From CAWBJP01 sp963789165 (GTDB lineage Bacteria > Actinomycetota > Acidimicrobiia > IMCC26256 > BP-133), in contig CAWBJP010000012.1 of the NCBI GenBank assembly GCA_963789165.1, positions 1 to 64,000 on the forward strand: a DNA stretch of 64,000 bases, given 5' to 3'. Position numbers and translations under genes: made by a program. How positions within the stretch are numbered: the stretch's first letter is position 1; each line of letters begins with the position of its first letter. The notes below the pieces were generated by a model, which was given only the letters and a program-made list of their open reading frames with translations, made no database searches and was not told the origin of the DNA. This document shows, piece after piece, positions 8,798-19,000 of this stretch.

Positions 8798-11624
8798 GTG
8801 CGCAGCGATCTCGGGCTGACCCGGGCATCGGTCGTTGTCGGCCGGGATGTGGAGCTCGACCTGCTCCGGCGCGCCGTGCACCAGGCCCGGGCCGGTTTGG
8901 CCACGTGTGTCCTGCTCCGGGGCGAGGGAGGCATCGGCAAGACCCGGCTCGTCAGCGAGACGGCGGTGGTGGCCGGGCAGCTCGGGCTGGCCGTGCTCTC
9001 CGGCCGGGCCCCGATGGCCACGCCCGCCGCCTTCAGTGTCATCACCGATGCCCTCCGGTCCTGGCTGCGGACGCATCCGATGACCGATCCGATGGCTCCG
9101 TTCGATCGCGGTCTCGGGCTGGTGCTCCCGGAGTGGCCGGTGACGGCCGCTCCCGCCGATCTCGAACCCGGTCAGCGGCGCCTCCTGGCGCTGGAGGGGG
9201 TCGTCCAGCTCCTCCGGACGGTGATCGCCACCACCGACGGCGCGGTGCTGATCGCCGATGACCTGCACGCCGCCGATGCCGAGAGCGTGGAGACCATCCG
9301 CTACGTGGCCTCCGCCCGCATCGAAGGCCTCACCGTCGTCGGCGCCCTGCGCCCATCGGAGTCGCGCGAGGCCGACGAGCTCGTGCGCCTCCTCCGGCGC
9401 GACGGCGTCGCCGAGGTCGTGGACGTCCCGGCGCTGGGCGAGCGGGCCGTGGGCGACCTGGTCGGCGCGCTCCTCGAGGCCAGCCCACCCTCACCGCTGG
9501 TAGCCGACATCCTGGCCCGGACCGACGGCGTGCCGCTGCTGGTGGAGGAGCTCGTCCGGGGCCACGTGCGGGCGGGGACGGTCCTCCTGGACGGGGACGG
9601 CGCCACGTGGCGCGGCGGTGCCGCCCAGGTGCCGGGCACGATCCGCGATCTGGTCGACGCCCGGCTGGCCCTGCTCGATCTCGCCCACCGTGAGGTGGTC
9701 GTGGCCGGCGCCGTGGCCGGGGACTTCGATCCGGCCGTGATGCGGGCCCTCACCGAGGCGGACGACGGGCAGGTGGCGGCCGCCCTGTCGGCCGGCGTCC
9801 GGGCGGGTCTGCTCGAGACGACCGGCGGCGCGATCACCTTCCGCCACGCCATCATCCGCGAGGCGGTGCTCGATGCCACCGTCCCTCACCTCGTCGACAC
9901 CCTGCACCGGCGGGCCGCCGCCGCCCTCAGCGGGGTGGCCGTCGTCGATGCCGAAGCCCTCGAGCGTCGGGCCCACCATCTGGCCGCAGTGGGCGCGCAT
10001 GACGACGCCGCCACCGCGCTCGACCGCCGCCGCCGATCGCTGGCTTCACGACCACGCGCTGCTCGCCGCGGAGCGGGCCGCTCGCGCCGCAGGGGAGGCG
10101 GCCCGATCGCCGTCGATCCGAGCCGAGGCGGCGGACGCGCTCGCCCGCGCCCTCGCGGCCCAGGGCCGGTGGTCGGACGCCCTCGAACTCGACGACTCCA
10201 CCGTGGGCGAGCACGGTGACACACCGGAACGACGCCTCCGCCGGGCCGCATGCGCACTCGACACCGGCCGGCCCGAAGTAGCGGAGGCGGTCATCGCCCT
10301 CGCCTTCGAGCATGGAGATGGCACGCCCGACCTGGTCCTCACCGCCGGCCGCGTCGCACTTGTGCGCGGCGATGGCAAGGAAGCCCTGGACTGCGCGCAG
10401 CGCGTCCTGGGATGGCCGGACGCCGGCATCGACGCCCGGCTGGCGGCCCTCGACCTCGAAGGCCGCGCCTTCGATTTCCTCGGTGACCGTGAGCAGGCCC
10501 GGGCCTCATGGTCCCGGCAGGCCCGGGAGGCGGCGACGGCGGGGCGCACCCAGGCCCAGCTCCGGGCCGTGGTCCAGCTCGGCAAAGTGGAGCTGTTCGC
10601 CGGCGAGCGGCCCCAGCGCCTCCACGAGGCCGTTGAGCTGGCGCGAGAGGCGGGTTCGCTCGTCGAGCTCGCCTGGGCCGAGGAGAACCTCGCCATCGCC
10701 CTCGCCGTCCAGGGCGATCTCCCCGCCGCCGTCGCCGTGCTCGACGACGCCATCGCCCGAATCCGGCCGCTGCGGCTCGACCAGCTCGCCTACCTGGTGG
10801 CGTGCCGGGCCATGACCCGCAGCTACCTGGTCGAGTCGGTCGAGGACGGCCTGGCCGAGGCGGAGGCGATCGCCCCGACGCCGGACCTGTTGCTCCACAC
10901 CGCAGCCATGCGGGGCGACATCGCCCTGCGGGCCGGCCGGTGGGCCGAGGCCATCCATTGGCTGGAACGGAGTGCCGAGCTGGCCCGGGCCATGCCCGGC
11001 GTCGTTCCCATGGACAGCATCTGCTGGCTGCCGTGGGTTCTGGCTGCCGCCGGACGGACGGACGACGCGGCCCTCGCCCTGGCCCAGGCCCGGGCCACGC
11101 CGGACCTGGCCCGCTTCCACACCCGGCCGGTCATCGTGGCTGCCGCCGCCGCGCTGCTGGCCGGGGACGCCGACGGCATCGACGCCGCCATCGCCACGGC
11201 GGCGGGACCGATGGCTTTCGACATCGCCGCCATGCGCGTCATCAGCGCCCTCGTCATCGGAGGCCCGGCCCGGGCGCGGTGGCTCCGGCAGGCCCTCGAT
11301 ATCTTCGAGGCGGGCGGCGCATCCCTGGAGGCCGACCGGGTCCGGCAGTCGTTGCGCGACGCGGGCGGCGCGGTGCCGAGGCGCCGGCGGGTGACGGCGG
11401 CGTTGGCGCCCGAGCTGGCCCGGGCCGGCGTCACCGCCCGCGAGGTCGAGGTGCTCCGGCTGATCGGCGAGGGACTCCCCAACGCCGAAATCGCCCAGCG
11501 CCTGTACATCTCGGTCCGGACGGTGGAGGCCCATGTGTCCTCGCTGCTGACCAAGCTCGATGCCCGCAACCGGGGCGAGCTCACGCTGCGGGCCGCCTCC
11601 GTCGATCTGGAGGCCAACCCTTAG
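8798..11624 (+). CDS. LuxR-family LAL regulator, AAA ATPase-TPR-HTH (one frameshift)
   Basis: About 940 residues after joining one frame change near 10030, in a run of CGCCGC repeats. The ATPase domain has Walker A LRGEGGIGKTRL near residue 40 and Walker B VLIADDLHAAD near 150, then VDARLALLDLAHREVVVAGA and FRHAIIREAVLDA, typical of the LAL class. A long tetratricopeptide-like helical section fills the middle. The C-terminal LuxR HTH is VTAREVEVLRLIGEGLPN followed by RLYISVRTVEAHVSSLL. Unlike the regulator at 698 it has no cyclase domain. GTG 8798 is preferred over GTG 8762 because a palindromic site lies between them. Likely targets are its divergent methyltransferase and the hydrolase downstream. 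Confidence 0.85.
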
Positions 11625-11627
11625 AAC

Positions 11628-11641
11628 CCGTGGTCCCACGG
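11628..11641. promoter_or_regulatory. perfect CCGTGG-TC-CCACGG palindrome
   Basis: A perfect 6+2+6 inverted repeat begins 3 nt after the regulator's stop codon and ends 61 nt before the hydrolase ATG. A one-mismatch copy is at 4201 and a partial copy at 8760, all next to LuxR-type ATPase regulators. It is a probable binding site for the LAL regulator acting on the hydrolase gene. Confidence 0.5.
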
Positions 11642-11702
11642 ATGTGCCCGACCACCGTCACCCCGGATCATGTCGTCCACGCACCGACCGCAAGGAGACG
11701 AC

Positions 11703-12524
11703 ATGGACACCGCCCTGACCACCCCCGAGGCCCCCACCCGCAACGGCCATCACGTCGACGTCGACGGGGTCCGCACCTACTACGAGGTGACCGGCACCGG
11801 TGAGCCGCTGATCCTGCTCCACGGCGGCCTGTGCCCGGCCGAGACGTTCGACGCCCAGACCGGAGCGCTCGCCGAGAACTACCGCGTGTACGTGCCGGAG
11901 CGCTTCGGCCACGGGCGCACCCCCGACGTCGACGGCGCCTTGACCTACGAGCTCATGGCGCAGCACACCATCGGGTTCATGGAGGCGCTCGGCCTCGAGC
12001 CCGCCCACCTCGCGGGCTGGAGCGACGGCGCGCTCGTCGGACTGCTGGTGGCGCTGCGGCGGCCGAAGCTGGTGCGCAAGCTCGTGCTCATCGAGCAGTT
12101 CGTGACCCTCGACGGCGCCCGTCCCGCCGCCGTGGCGGCCTTGTCCGGGATGACGGTGGACACCCTCCCTCCGTTCCTGGTCGAGATGTACGGCGCCTTC
12201 TCGCCCGACGGCCCCGACCATTTCCCAGTGGTGTTCGACAAGCTGTACACGATGTGGACCGGGGAGACGGGCGTCGACCTGGCCGACCTCGAGCACGTCA
12301 GCGCTCCGACGCTCGTCCTCATCGCCGACGACGGCGTCCTGACGCTGGAGCACGCTGAGGCGGTGACCCGGACGCTTCCCGGCTCCCAGTTGGCGGTCGT
12401 GCCCGGCACCTCGCACGGCCTGCCGTGGGAGAAGCCCCACGTCGTCAACCAGCTGATCCTCGACTTCCTGGCCGACGAGCAGGCCCCCAAGATGTTCGGC
12501 ACCGACCCCGAATTCGACCGGTAA
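11703..12524 (+). CDS. Alpha/beta-fold hydrolase
   Basis: 273 residues. The oxyanion-hole region is LILLHGGLCPAE, the nucleophile elbow is AGWSDGAL (Ser about 107), a candidate acid is in LIADDGVL (Asp about 209), and the catalytic His is in PGTSHGLPWE (about 238), so the triad is complete. The start ATG at 11703 has AAGGAGA 6 nt upstream. It lies directly downstream of the LAL regulator with a CCGTGGTCCCACGG palindrome between them, so it is the probable regulated gene. Substrate unknown; esterase, epoxide hydrolase and C-C hydrolase cannot be separated from the sequence alone. Confidence 0.88.
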   Translation: MDTALTTPEAPTRNGHHVDVDGVRTYYEVTGTGEPLILLHGGLCPAETFDAQTGALAENYRVYVPERFGHGRTPDVDGALTYELMAQHTIGFMEALGLEPAHLAGWSDGALVGLLVALRRPKLVRKLVLIEQFVTLDGARPAAVAALSGMTVDTLPPFLVEMYGAFSPDGPDHFPVVFDKLYTMWTGETGVDLADLEHVSAPTLVLIADDGVLTLEHAEAVTRTLPGSQLAVVPGTSHGLPWEKPHVVNQLILDFLADEQAPKMFGTDPEFDR

Positions 12525-12528
12525 CCCC

Positions 12529-14043
12529 TCAGTCGAGAACGCCGAAGACTTCCCACTCCCCGTCGACGCCCTTGAGCTCGTGGCGGCCCCGGGGGACGAA
12601 GCGCAGGCCCGACCCGGCCACGAGGTCGCGCAGGCCGCCGGTGACGAGGATCTCGCCGGGCTCGGCCAGCGCCATGATCCGGGCCGCGATGTGCACGGCG
12701 ACGCCGGCGATGTCGGCGCCGACCACCTCGCACTCACCGGTGTGCAGGCCGGCGCGGACCTCGAGGCCCAGCCCGCGCACGCCATCGCGGATGGCCCGGG
12801 CGCAGTGCGCCGCCCGGGCCGGGGCATCGAAGGTGGCGAGGAAGCCGTCGCCCGTCGTCTTGACCTCGCGCCCCTTGTAGAGATCCACCTGGCGGCGGAC
12901 GAGGGTGTGGTGCTCATCGAGCAATTCCCGCCAGCGGGCGTCACCCAGCTCCCCGGCCCGCCGGGTCGATTCGACGATGTCGGTGAAGAGCACGGTGGCG
13001 AGGATCCGCGCCCCCGTGCTCCCGACGGACCCCCGCCGGCGCCGTTCGACGATCAACGAGGCCTGATGCCCGACGGCCACCCGGTTGCCTTCGGGGTCGG
13101 TGACCTCGGCCTTTGAGATCAGCAGGTCGCCCTCGTGGACCAGGTGGCCCCGGCACACGAGCCGGCCGCCGTCGGCGGGAACCGGTCGTAGGAAGTCGAT
13201 GGCCTGGTCGACGATCCCGAGGCCCTGGCCGGCAAGGGCGAGCCCGATGGGAGGCGCGGTCAGTCCGCAGTGGACCAGGTTCGCGACCACGCCCGGGGCC
13301 ACTTCCGGCGTCCGGCTGGACAGCCACCCGCTCGTGTCCAGCGTGAAGCAGGCCGCGCCGGGCGACACCTCGGCCAGGGTGATACCGAAGAGCTCGTAAC
13401 CGGGGGCTGGGGGGAACTCGCCGGCCACGACCCGGGACTGAAGCGGGAGATAGTCGCCCTCGTCCCAGATCCGAAACGGGAAGGTCTCTGCCGGGAGCGG
13501 CCGCAGGTAGGGATCGGGTGTCCCGTAGGTGGGCTCCTCCACCGGTTCGAGGGGACCGGGGAGCGGCGGCGGTGCCGGCTCGAGGGGGCGGAGGAGGAAG
13601 GAGCCGGTGGCGTGGGTCACTCCCCGTCCCTGGGCGTCTTCCACCAGGACCTCGGCCAGGGTGAACGCCCGGCCCGTGTTCAGCGTGCGGGCCCGGGCGA
13701 TGAGGGTCTCCGCTTCGATGGTGGGCGGGCGGAGGAGGTTGACGGACAGGGACACGGTGCGCACCTCGTAGCCGGCGGGGGCCCCGGTCAGGACGGCGGC
13801 GGCGAGGGCTTCTTCGGCCGGCACCCGTACGTCGATGTTGGCGGTGTAGTCCTGGAACCAGGGACTGACCGGCATCCTCAGGGTGGCGGTGCCCGAGCCC
13901 ACCTGCGTGAGGCGGTAGCCGAGCAGATGGCTGAGGGGCGGGCGGGGCACGAGGCCCCGCATCATCGCCCGGACCCGCTCGATGCCTGGGAGCGAAGCCA
14001 AAGAACGATCGGGGACCGACCCCCTCACCGCCTCGTTCCGCAC
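12529..14043 (-). CDS. Double hot-dog thioesterase fused to class III nucleotide cyclase
   Basis: 504 residues in one intact frame. Two PaaI-like hot-dog domains come first (about 35-165: HLLGYRLTQVGSGTATLRMP, then IDVRVPAEEALAAAVL; about 215-335: ELFGITLAEVSPGAACFTLD, then VVANLVHCGLTAPPIGLAL and FLRPVPADGGRL). From about 345 there is a class III cyclase catalytic domain: VLFTDIVESTRRAGELGD with the first metal Asp, REVKTTGDGFLATFD with the adenine-specifying Lys and second Asp, and AVHIAARIMALAEPGEILV, where His replaces the usual transition-state Asn. Such a protein could couple acyl-CoA or aromatic-CoA levels to cyclic nucleotide output; that is inference. It is convergent with the hydrolase, stops 4 nt apart, and divergent from the oxidoreductase at 14095. 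Confidence 0.85.
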   Translation of the reverse strand: MRNEAVRGSVPDRSLASLPGIERVRAMMRGLVPRPPLSHLLGYRLTQVGSGTATLRMPVSPWFQDYTANIDVRVPAEEALAAAVLTGAPAGYEVRTVSLSVNLLRPPTIEAETLIARARTLNTGRAFTLAEVLVEDAQGRGVTHATGSFLLRPLEPAPPPLPGPLEPVEEPTYGTPDPYLRPLPAETFPFRIWDEGDYLPLQSRVVAGEFPPAPGYELFGITLAEVSPGAACFTLDTSGWLSSRTPEVAPGVVANLVHCGLTAPPIGLALAGQGLGIVDQAIDFLRPVPADGGRLVCRGHLVHEGDLLISKAEVTDPEGNRVAVGHQASLIVERRRRGSVGSTGARILATVLFTDIVESTRRAGELGDARWRELLDEHHTLVRRQVDLYKGREVKTTGDGFLATFDAPARAAHCARAIRDGVRGLGLEVRAGLHTGECEVVGADIAGVAVHIAARIMALAEPGEILVTGGLRDLVAGSGLRFVPRGRHELKGVDGEWEVFGVLD

Positions 14044-14094
14044 CGGCGCAGTCTAGGTTCCGGGCCCGGCTCGGGGGAGTGCTATGCAGGGAGC

Positions 14095-15057
14095 ATGACC
14101 GTCACCCGCATTGGGCTCCAGATCCCGAGCTTCGTCTTTCCCGACACCCCGGACGACCAGCTCTTCGAACGCATCGCCGCCACCGCGGTGGCGGCCGAGG
14201 AGTCGGGCTTCGACTCCGTGTGGGTCATGGACCATCTGCATCAGATCACGGTGGTCGGCCCCGAGACCGACCCGATGCTCGAGGGCTACACGCTCCTGGC
14301 CGGGATCGCCGCCCGCACGCAGCAGGTCAGCCTCGGGACCATGGTGACCGGCGTCACCTACCGGAACCCCGCCCTGCTGGCCAAGATCGTCAGCACGCTC
14401 GACGTCGTCTCCGCCGGCCGGGCCATCCTCGGCCTCGGCGCGGCCTGGAACGAGGGTGAGCACCGCGCGTACGGCTACGGCTTCCCGCCGGTGGCGGAGC
14501 GCTTCGAGCGCCTGGAGGACGCCCTCCGGATCTGCCGGGCGATGTTCTCCGACGACCCGGCGCCCAGCCACTCGGGCCGGCACCACTCCATCGCCGGCGC
14601 CCTCAACAACCCGAAGCCGGTCCGGGGCCGGATCCCCATCCTCATCGGCGGGTCGGGGGAGCGGCGCACGCTACGCCTGGTGGCCCAGCACGCCGACGCC
14701 TGCAACCTCTTCGGTGACCTCGACACCGTCCGGCACAAGCTCGACGTGCTCGAACGGCACTGCGCCGACGTCGGCCGGGACCCGGCCGAGATCACGAAGA
14801 CGAAGCTCGCCTCCCTCGTCGTCGGCCGGACGTACGAGGAGGCCAGGGCCACGGCGGAAGAAGCCAGCCGGGCGCGGGGTGACATGGCGGCCGCTTTCCT
14901 GGCCGCGGCCATCATGGGAGACGCCGACACGGTGGGGGAGCAGGTCGCCGCCCACCGGGCCGCCGGTCTTGACGGGCTCATCGTCAACCTGCCCCTCTAC
15001 GCCGACCTCGACCAGGTCCGCCAGGCCGGTGAGGCCCTGGCCAAGGCCTTCGCCTAA
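14095..15057 (+). CDS. LLM-class F420-dependent oxidoreductase
   Basis: 320 residues, luciferase-like TIM barrel. The N-terminus VTRIGLQIPSFVFP, SGFDSVWVMDHLHQ, AGIAARTQQVSLGTMVTGVT and YRNPALLAKIVSTLDVVSAG are typical of coenzyme F420-dependent members; RAILGLGAAWNEGEHRAYG and RIPILIGGSGERRTLRLVAQ complete the core. The ATG at 14095 has AGGGAG 1-6 nt upstream; the frame stays open for 800 nt further upstream only because it is antisense to the cyclase fusion. Substrate unknown. It stands alone, divergent from the thioesterase-cyclase. Confidence 0.9.
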   Translation: MTVTRIGLQIPSFVFPDTPDDQLFERIAATAVAAEESGFDSVWVMDHLHQITVVGPETDPMLEGYTLLAGIAARTQQVSLGTMVTGVTYRNPALLAKIVSTLDVVSAGRAILGLGAAWNEGEHRAYGYGFPPVAERFERLEDALRICRAMFSDDPAPSHSGRHHSIAGALNNPKPVRGRIPILIGGSGERRTLRLVAQHADACNLFGDLDTVRHKLDVLERHCADVGRDPAEITKTKLASLVVGRTYEEARATAEEASRARGDMAAAFLAAAIMGDADTVGEQVAAHRAAGLDGLIVNLPLYADLDQVRQAGEALAKAFA

Positions 15058-15084
15058 CCACCGACCGCTACCCGGCGGGCGACG

Positions 15085-15522
15085 TCAGCGGCGGTGGGCC
15101 CGCCAGTAGCGCTGCAGCGCGTCGCGGACCTCGGCGGCGGAGGTCTGCTGGTTGGTGACCTCGACGAGGGGCAGGCGCTTCTTCCGCTTGTCGTTCAGCA
15201 CGATGTAGACGTCGCGGTCGTTGCGGCCCCCGATGCCGAAGCTCTTGATCTGCGACCACGGGAACCGGCGGAGGGGCCCGCCCCAGCAGACGGCGAGGTG
15301 GTCGGGTTCCGCCCGCACCTGGAAGCGCAGCGCGCCGAAGGCGAGGAAGCCGATGAGCAACGCGACGGCGCTGATGGCGACGGCCTTGAGCGAGAGCCCT
15401 CCCGAGCTCAGGACGGCCCACACCACGGCTCCGGCGGCGGCCGCGAGCACGATGCCGGCGACGATGCGGTTGGCGGTGGTCGCCCGATAGACCGGACCGG
15501 CGTCTTGGCCCATGGGCTCCAT
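15085..15522 (-). CDS. PH-domain-like membrane protein
   Basis: 145 residues. Two hydrophobic helices near the start (IVAGIVLAAAAGAVVWAVLS and AVAISAVALLIGFLAFG) are followed by a small beta domain: RFQVRAEPDHLAVCWGG, FPWSQIKSFGIG, DVYIVLNDKRKKRLPLVEV. This arrangement matches actinobacterial membrane proteins with a bacterial PH (bPH-type) domain, of unknown role. The ATG is at 15522 and lies just after the stop of the VOC protein on the same strand, so the two may be co-transcribed. Confidence 0.7.
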   Translation of the reverse strand: MEPMGQDAGPVYRATTANRIVAGIVLAAAAGAVVWAVLSSGGLSLKAVAISAVALLIGFLAFGALRFQVRAEPDHLAVCWGGPLRRFPWSQIKSFGIGGRNDRDVYIVLNDKRKKRLPLVEVTNQQTSAAEVRDALQRYWRAHRR

Positions 15523-15528
15523 GATGGA

Positions 15529-15895
15529 CTACTCGGGCGTGTGGCAGCAGGCTTCCACGTTGTTGCCGTCGGGGTCGCGGACGAAGGCGCCGTAGTAGTT
15601 GTCGTGGTACTCGGGCCAGACCCGGGGTTCGTGGAGGACCTTCAGCTCCGGTGGCCACCGCGGCGTCGAAGAAGGCCCGTACCGTGGCCCGATCCGACGC
15701 CTGGAAGCAGACGTGGATCGGGCGGTTGATGCCGTCGGCCAGTTCGCCGATCCAGAAGTTGGGGTGACCCGTTCCGTAGCCGATGGCCACGCCGTAGTCG
15801 AGCATGCGCTTGCCCCCCAGGGGGGCGAGGACGGTGTCGTAGAAGGCGGCGGCGGCCGGGACGTCCTGACACTGGATACCGAGGTGATCGATCAT
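15529..15895 (-). CDS. VOC-family (glyoxalase-like) protein, one frameshift
   Basis: About 122 residues when one frame change near 15650 is removed. It starts MIDHLGIQCQDVPAAAAFYD from 15895, continues with VLAPLGGKRMLDYGVAIGYG and IHVCFQASDRATVRAFFDAA, and in the second frame ends with YYGAFVRDPDGNNVEACCHT, stopping at 15529. The N-terminal His and C-terminal Glu are the usual metal ligands of a vicinal oxygen chelate fold. This is a single βαβββ-pair protein of the common small type; function unknown. The gene length, 367 nt, is one base over a codon multiple, consistent with a single inserted base. Confidence 0.75.
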
Positions 15896-16056
15896 GGCGC
15901 CCATCTTGGCGCGAGGTATGCCGGAGCTGGGCCTTTCGTCCGCCGGAAATGGTTCGAACGGGTCATGGCCCGGCTTGTCCCCGCTCCTTATCGTTCCGGA
16001 GAGAGAGGAGCCGCCCATGCGGCCGCGCCCGTGAACGAGTCTCCGAGCCCGACTGC

Positions 16057-19000
16057 ATGACGGCTTCCGTCGAGGGCGTTCGCGTCTGCGTCCTCCTGCT
16101 CTTCTCGGTGCTGGCGCTCAAGTCGTTCCGCTGGAGCCGCCGCAGCCCGGGGCTGGCGGCCCGGTGGCTCACCGCCTCCTTCGCCGTCCTGGCCGTTGTC
16201 AGCCTCGCCGGGGTCGTGTCCCCCCACCTGGCGGCGCACCAGGGCAGCGCGCGGTGGAAGCTCACCGTCTGTGTTCTGCTGCTCTTCCCGTACTGCCTGG
16301 GCCGGTTCACGGCCAGCTTCGAAGCCTCGAAGTGGTCCCGGCGCCGGCACGCCCTCTCCGCCGGTGTGACCCTGGTGCTCGTCCTCTCGACCCTGGCTCT
16401 GCCGGTACTTACCGGCGTGCCCCGGCGGACGGCCCCCTATCAGTTCTACGCCTTGGCCTTCATGGCCGGATGGACGCTGCTGTCCGTCCTCTCCGCCCGG
16501 TCCCTGTGGCAGGCGGGCCGGGATCAACCCACGGTGGTGCGCCGCCGGATGCGCACCCTGAGCCTGGGTTCGTCCCTGGTGAACGTCGCCCTGCTGCTCA
16601 TCGGCACCGCGCCCCCGGCCCGCCCGCCCGTCCAGCTGGTGGTCCAGCTCCTCGGGATGGTCAGCGGCTGGTTGTTCTTCGTCGGCTTCGCCCCACCGGC
16701 CGCCCTGCGGGCGTTCTGGCGCCAGCCCGACGTCGATCTGTTCCACGCCGCCGACGGACGGTTGGTGGCGGCCATGGACGCCGAGGCGGTGGCCCGGGTG
16801 ATCGTCCCCCAGGCGGTCGCCCTCCTGGGCGCCGGAGCCGCCTTCCTGGCCGGCCCCGAGGGCCGGGTGCTCGCCGCGCAGGGGATGGGGCCGGCGGAGG
16901 CCGCAGGCGTGGCCGCGGAGTTGGACCGGTGCGGCGGATCCGACCGACCCGGGGTCCAGGAGCTCCTTCCCGGGCTCCTGGCCCTGCGCCTCCGGGGTGG
17001 CTGGCTCGTGGTCAGGGGGAGCCCCGTCACCCCGTTCTTCGGCCGTGAAGAGCACCGGTTGTTCGAGGCCTTGGGGCAGTCAGCCGAACTGGCCCTGGAG
17101 CGGGTCGAGCTCCACGAGCGGGACCGGGCCGGCCGGAACGCCCTGGAGGAGCGCGAGCGCCAGCTCGCCCAGGGTCAGAGCCTGGCCCATTTCGGGAGCT
17201 GGGAGTGGCACTTCTCCACCGGCCGGGTGGTGTGGTCGGAGGAGCTGTACCGCATCTACGAGCTCGATCCAGCGGCGCTGGAAGGGGACGCCGACTACAG
17301 CTGGTTCCAGTCCCGCTCCCACCCCGACGACCGGCTGGCCATGGAGGAGGCGGTCAAGGCCGCAATCGCCTCCGGGGAGCCCTTCCAGATCGACCACCGG
17401 CTGGTGATGCCCGGCGGGCAGGTCAAGTGGCTGCAGTCCCGGGGCCGGGTCGTCTTCGACGACGCCGGGACGCCTGTCTGGCTCCAGGGGACCGCCCAGG
17501 ACATCACCGCCGGGAAGCAGGCTCAGGAGCAGCTCAAGACCAGGGCGCACCAGCAGGCCGCGGTTGCTCAACTGGGTCAGCGGGCTCTCGCCGGGCTCGG
17601 CATCGACGCGCTCCTCCAGGAGGCCGCCGAGCTGACCCTCGGGGCCACAGACATCGCCTTCCTCACCTCGGTCAGCAACGTGGTCACCGCCGCCATCCAG
17701 CGGCACCACGCCGAGGACGAGCTCGCCCACCAGGCGCTGCACGACCCCCTCACCGGGCTTCCCAACCGTGCCCTGCTGATGGACCGGCTCGACCAGGCCG
17801 CCGCCCGAGCGCTCCGGCAACCCGTTCCGCTGACCGTCCTCTTCCTGGATCTCGACCGGTTCAAGGTCGTCAACGACGGCCTCGGGCACAGCGCCGGCGA
17901 CGAGCTGCTGCAGGTGGTGGCCCGCCGTCTGGCCGACGCCGTGCGTCCCGGTGACACGGTGGCCCGCTTCGGCGGGGACGAGTTCGTCGTGCTGTGCGAG
18001 GACCTGCCGGGCGAGGGGGCGGCGGCCGCCCTCGCCGGGCGACTCGCCGAAACCCTCTCCGATCCGGTCACCATCGCCGGGCGGGAGGTGGCCATCACGG
18101 TCAGCATCGGGATCGTCGTCGCCGACGCCGGCCTCACCTCTCCCGAGGAGCTGCTCCGGGACGCCGACACCGCCATGTACCAGGCCAAGGAGCGGGGCCG
18201 GGCCCGGTACGAGGTGTTCGACGCCCCGGCCCGCAAGCGGGTCATGGACCGGCTCGACACGGAGATGGCGCTGCACCGGGCGCTCGAGCGGGGTGAGTTC
18301 CGGCTCTGGTACCAGCCCGAAGTGGCGCTGGAGGACGGGAGCATCGTCGGTCTGGAGGCTCTGCTCCGCTGGGAGCATCCCGAGTGGGGCGTGCAGCATC
18401 CCGGACAGTTCCTGCAGCTGGCGGAAGAGACGGGCCTCATCCTGCCCATCGGGGAGTGGGTGCTGGGGGAGGCGTGTCGCCAGGCGCAGGCCGTCCGGTC
18501 GTTGCAGCCCGACCTCTCATCGGTGGTCGTCTGGGTGAACCTCTCCGCCCGCCAGCTGGCCCAACCCGACCTGGTCGCCACCGTCGCCCGGGTGCTGGCC
18601 GACACGGCGACGGAACCCGCGCTCCTCGGGCTCGAGATCACCGAAACGGTCCTCATGGAGGACGTGGAGACCCTGGGCGAAACCCTGCGCCGGCTGAGGC
18701 ACCTGGGGGTCCGCCTGGCCATCGACGACTTCGGCACCGGATTCTCGTCGCTCAGCTGGCTCAAACAGTTCCCGGTCGACGTCCTCAAGGTGGACCGTTC
18801 CTTCGTCGACGGGGTGACCGGCACGGACGGGGACCGCGCCATCGTCGACGCCGTCGTCGGCCTGGCCCGTTCCATGTACATGGTGGCGGTGGCTGAGGGT
18901 GTGGAGACCCGGGCTCAGGCCGCGGCCCTGCGGTCCCTCGGCTGCGATGTCGCCCAGGGCTATTACTTCTGCCGGCCGATGGAACACGCCGCGCTGCTGG

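Noticed and set aside
13270..14094. N-terminal extension of the luciferase-like oxidoreductase
   Set aside because: It is antisense to the thioesterase-cyclase gene, and the ATG at 14095 has a good ribosome-binding site and the normal family start.
15948..15960. GGTTCGAAC, resembling a tRNA T-loop
   Set aside because: No acceptor stem or cloverleaf can be drawn around it. No tRNA was found in the window.
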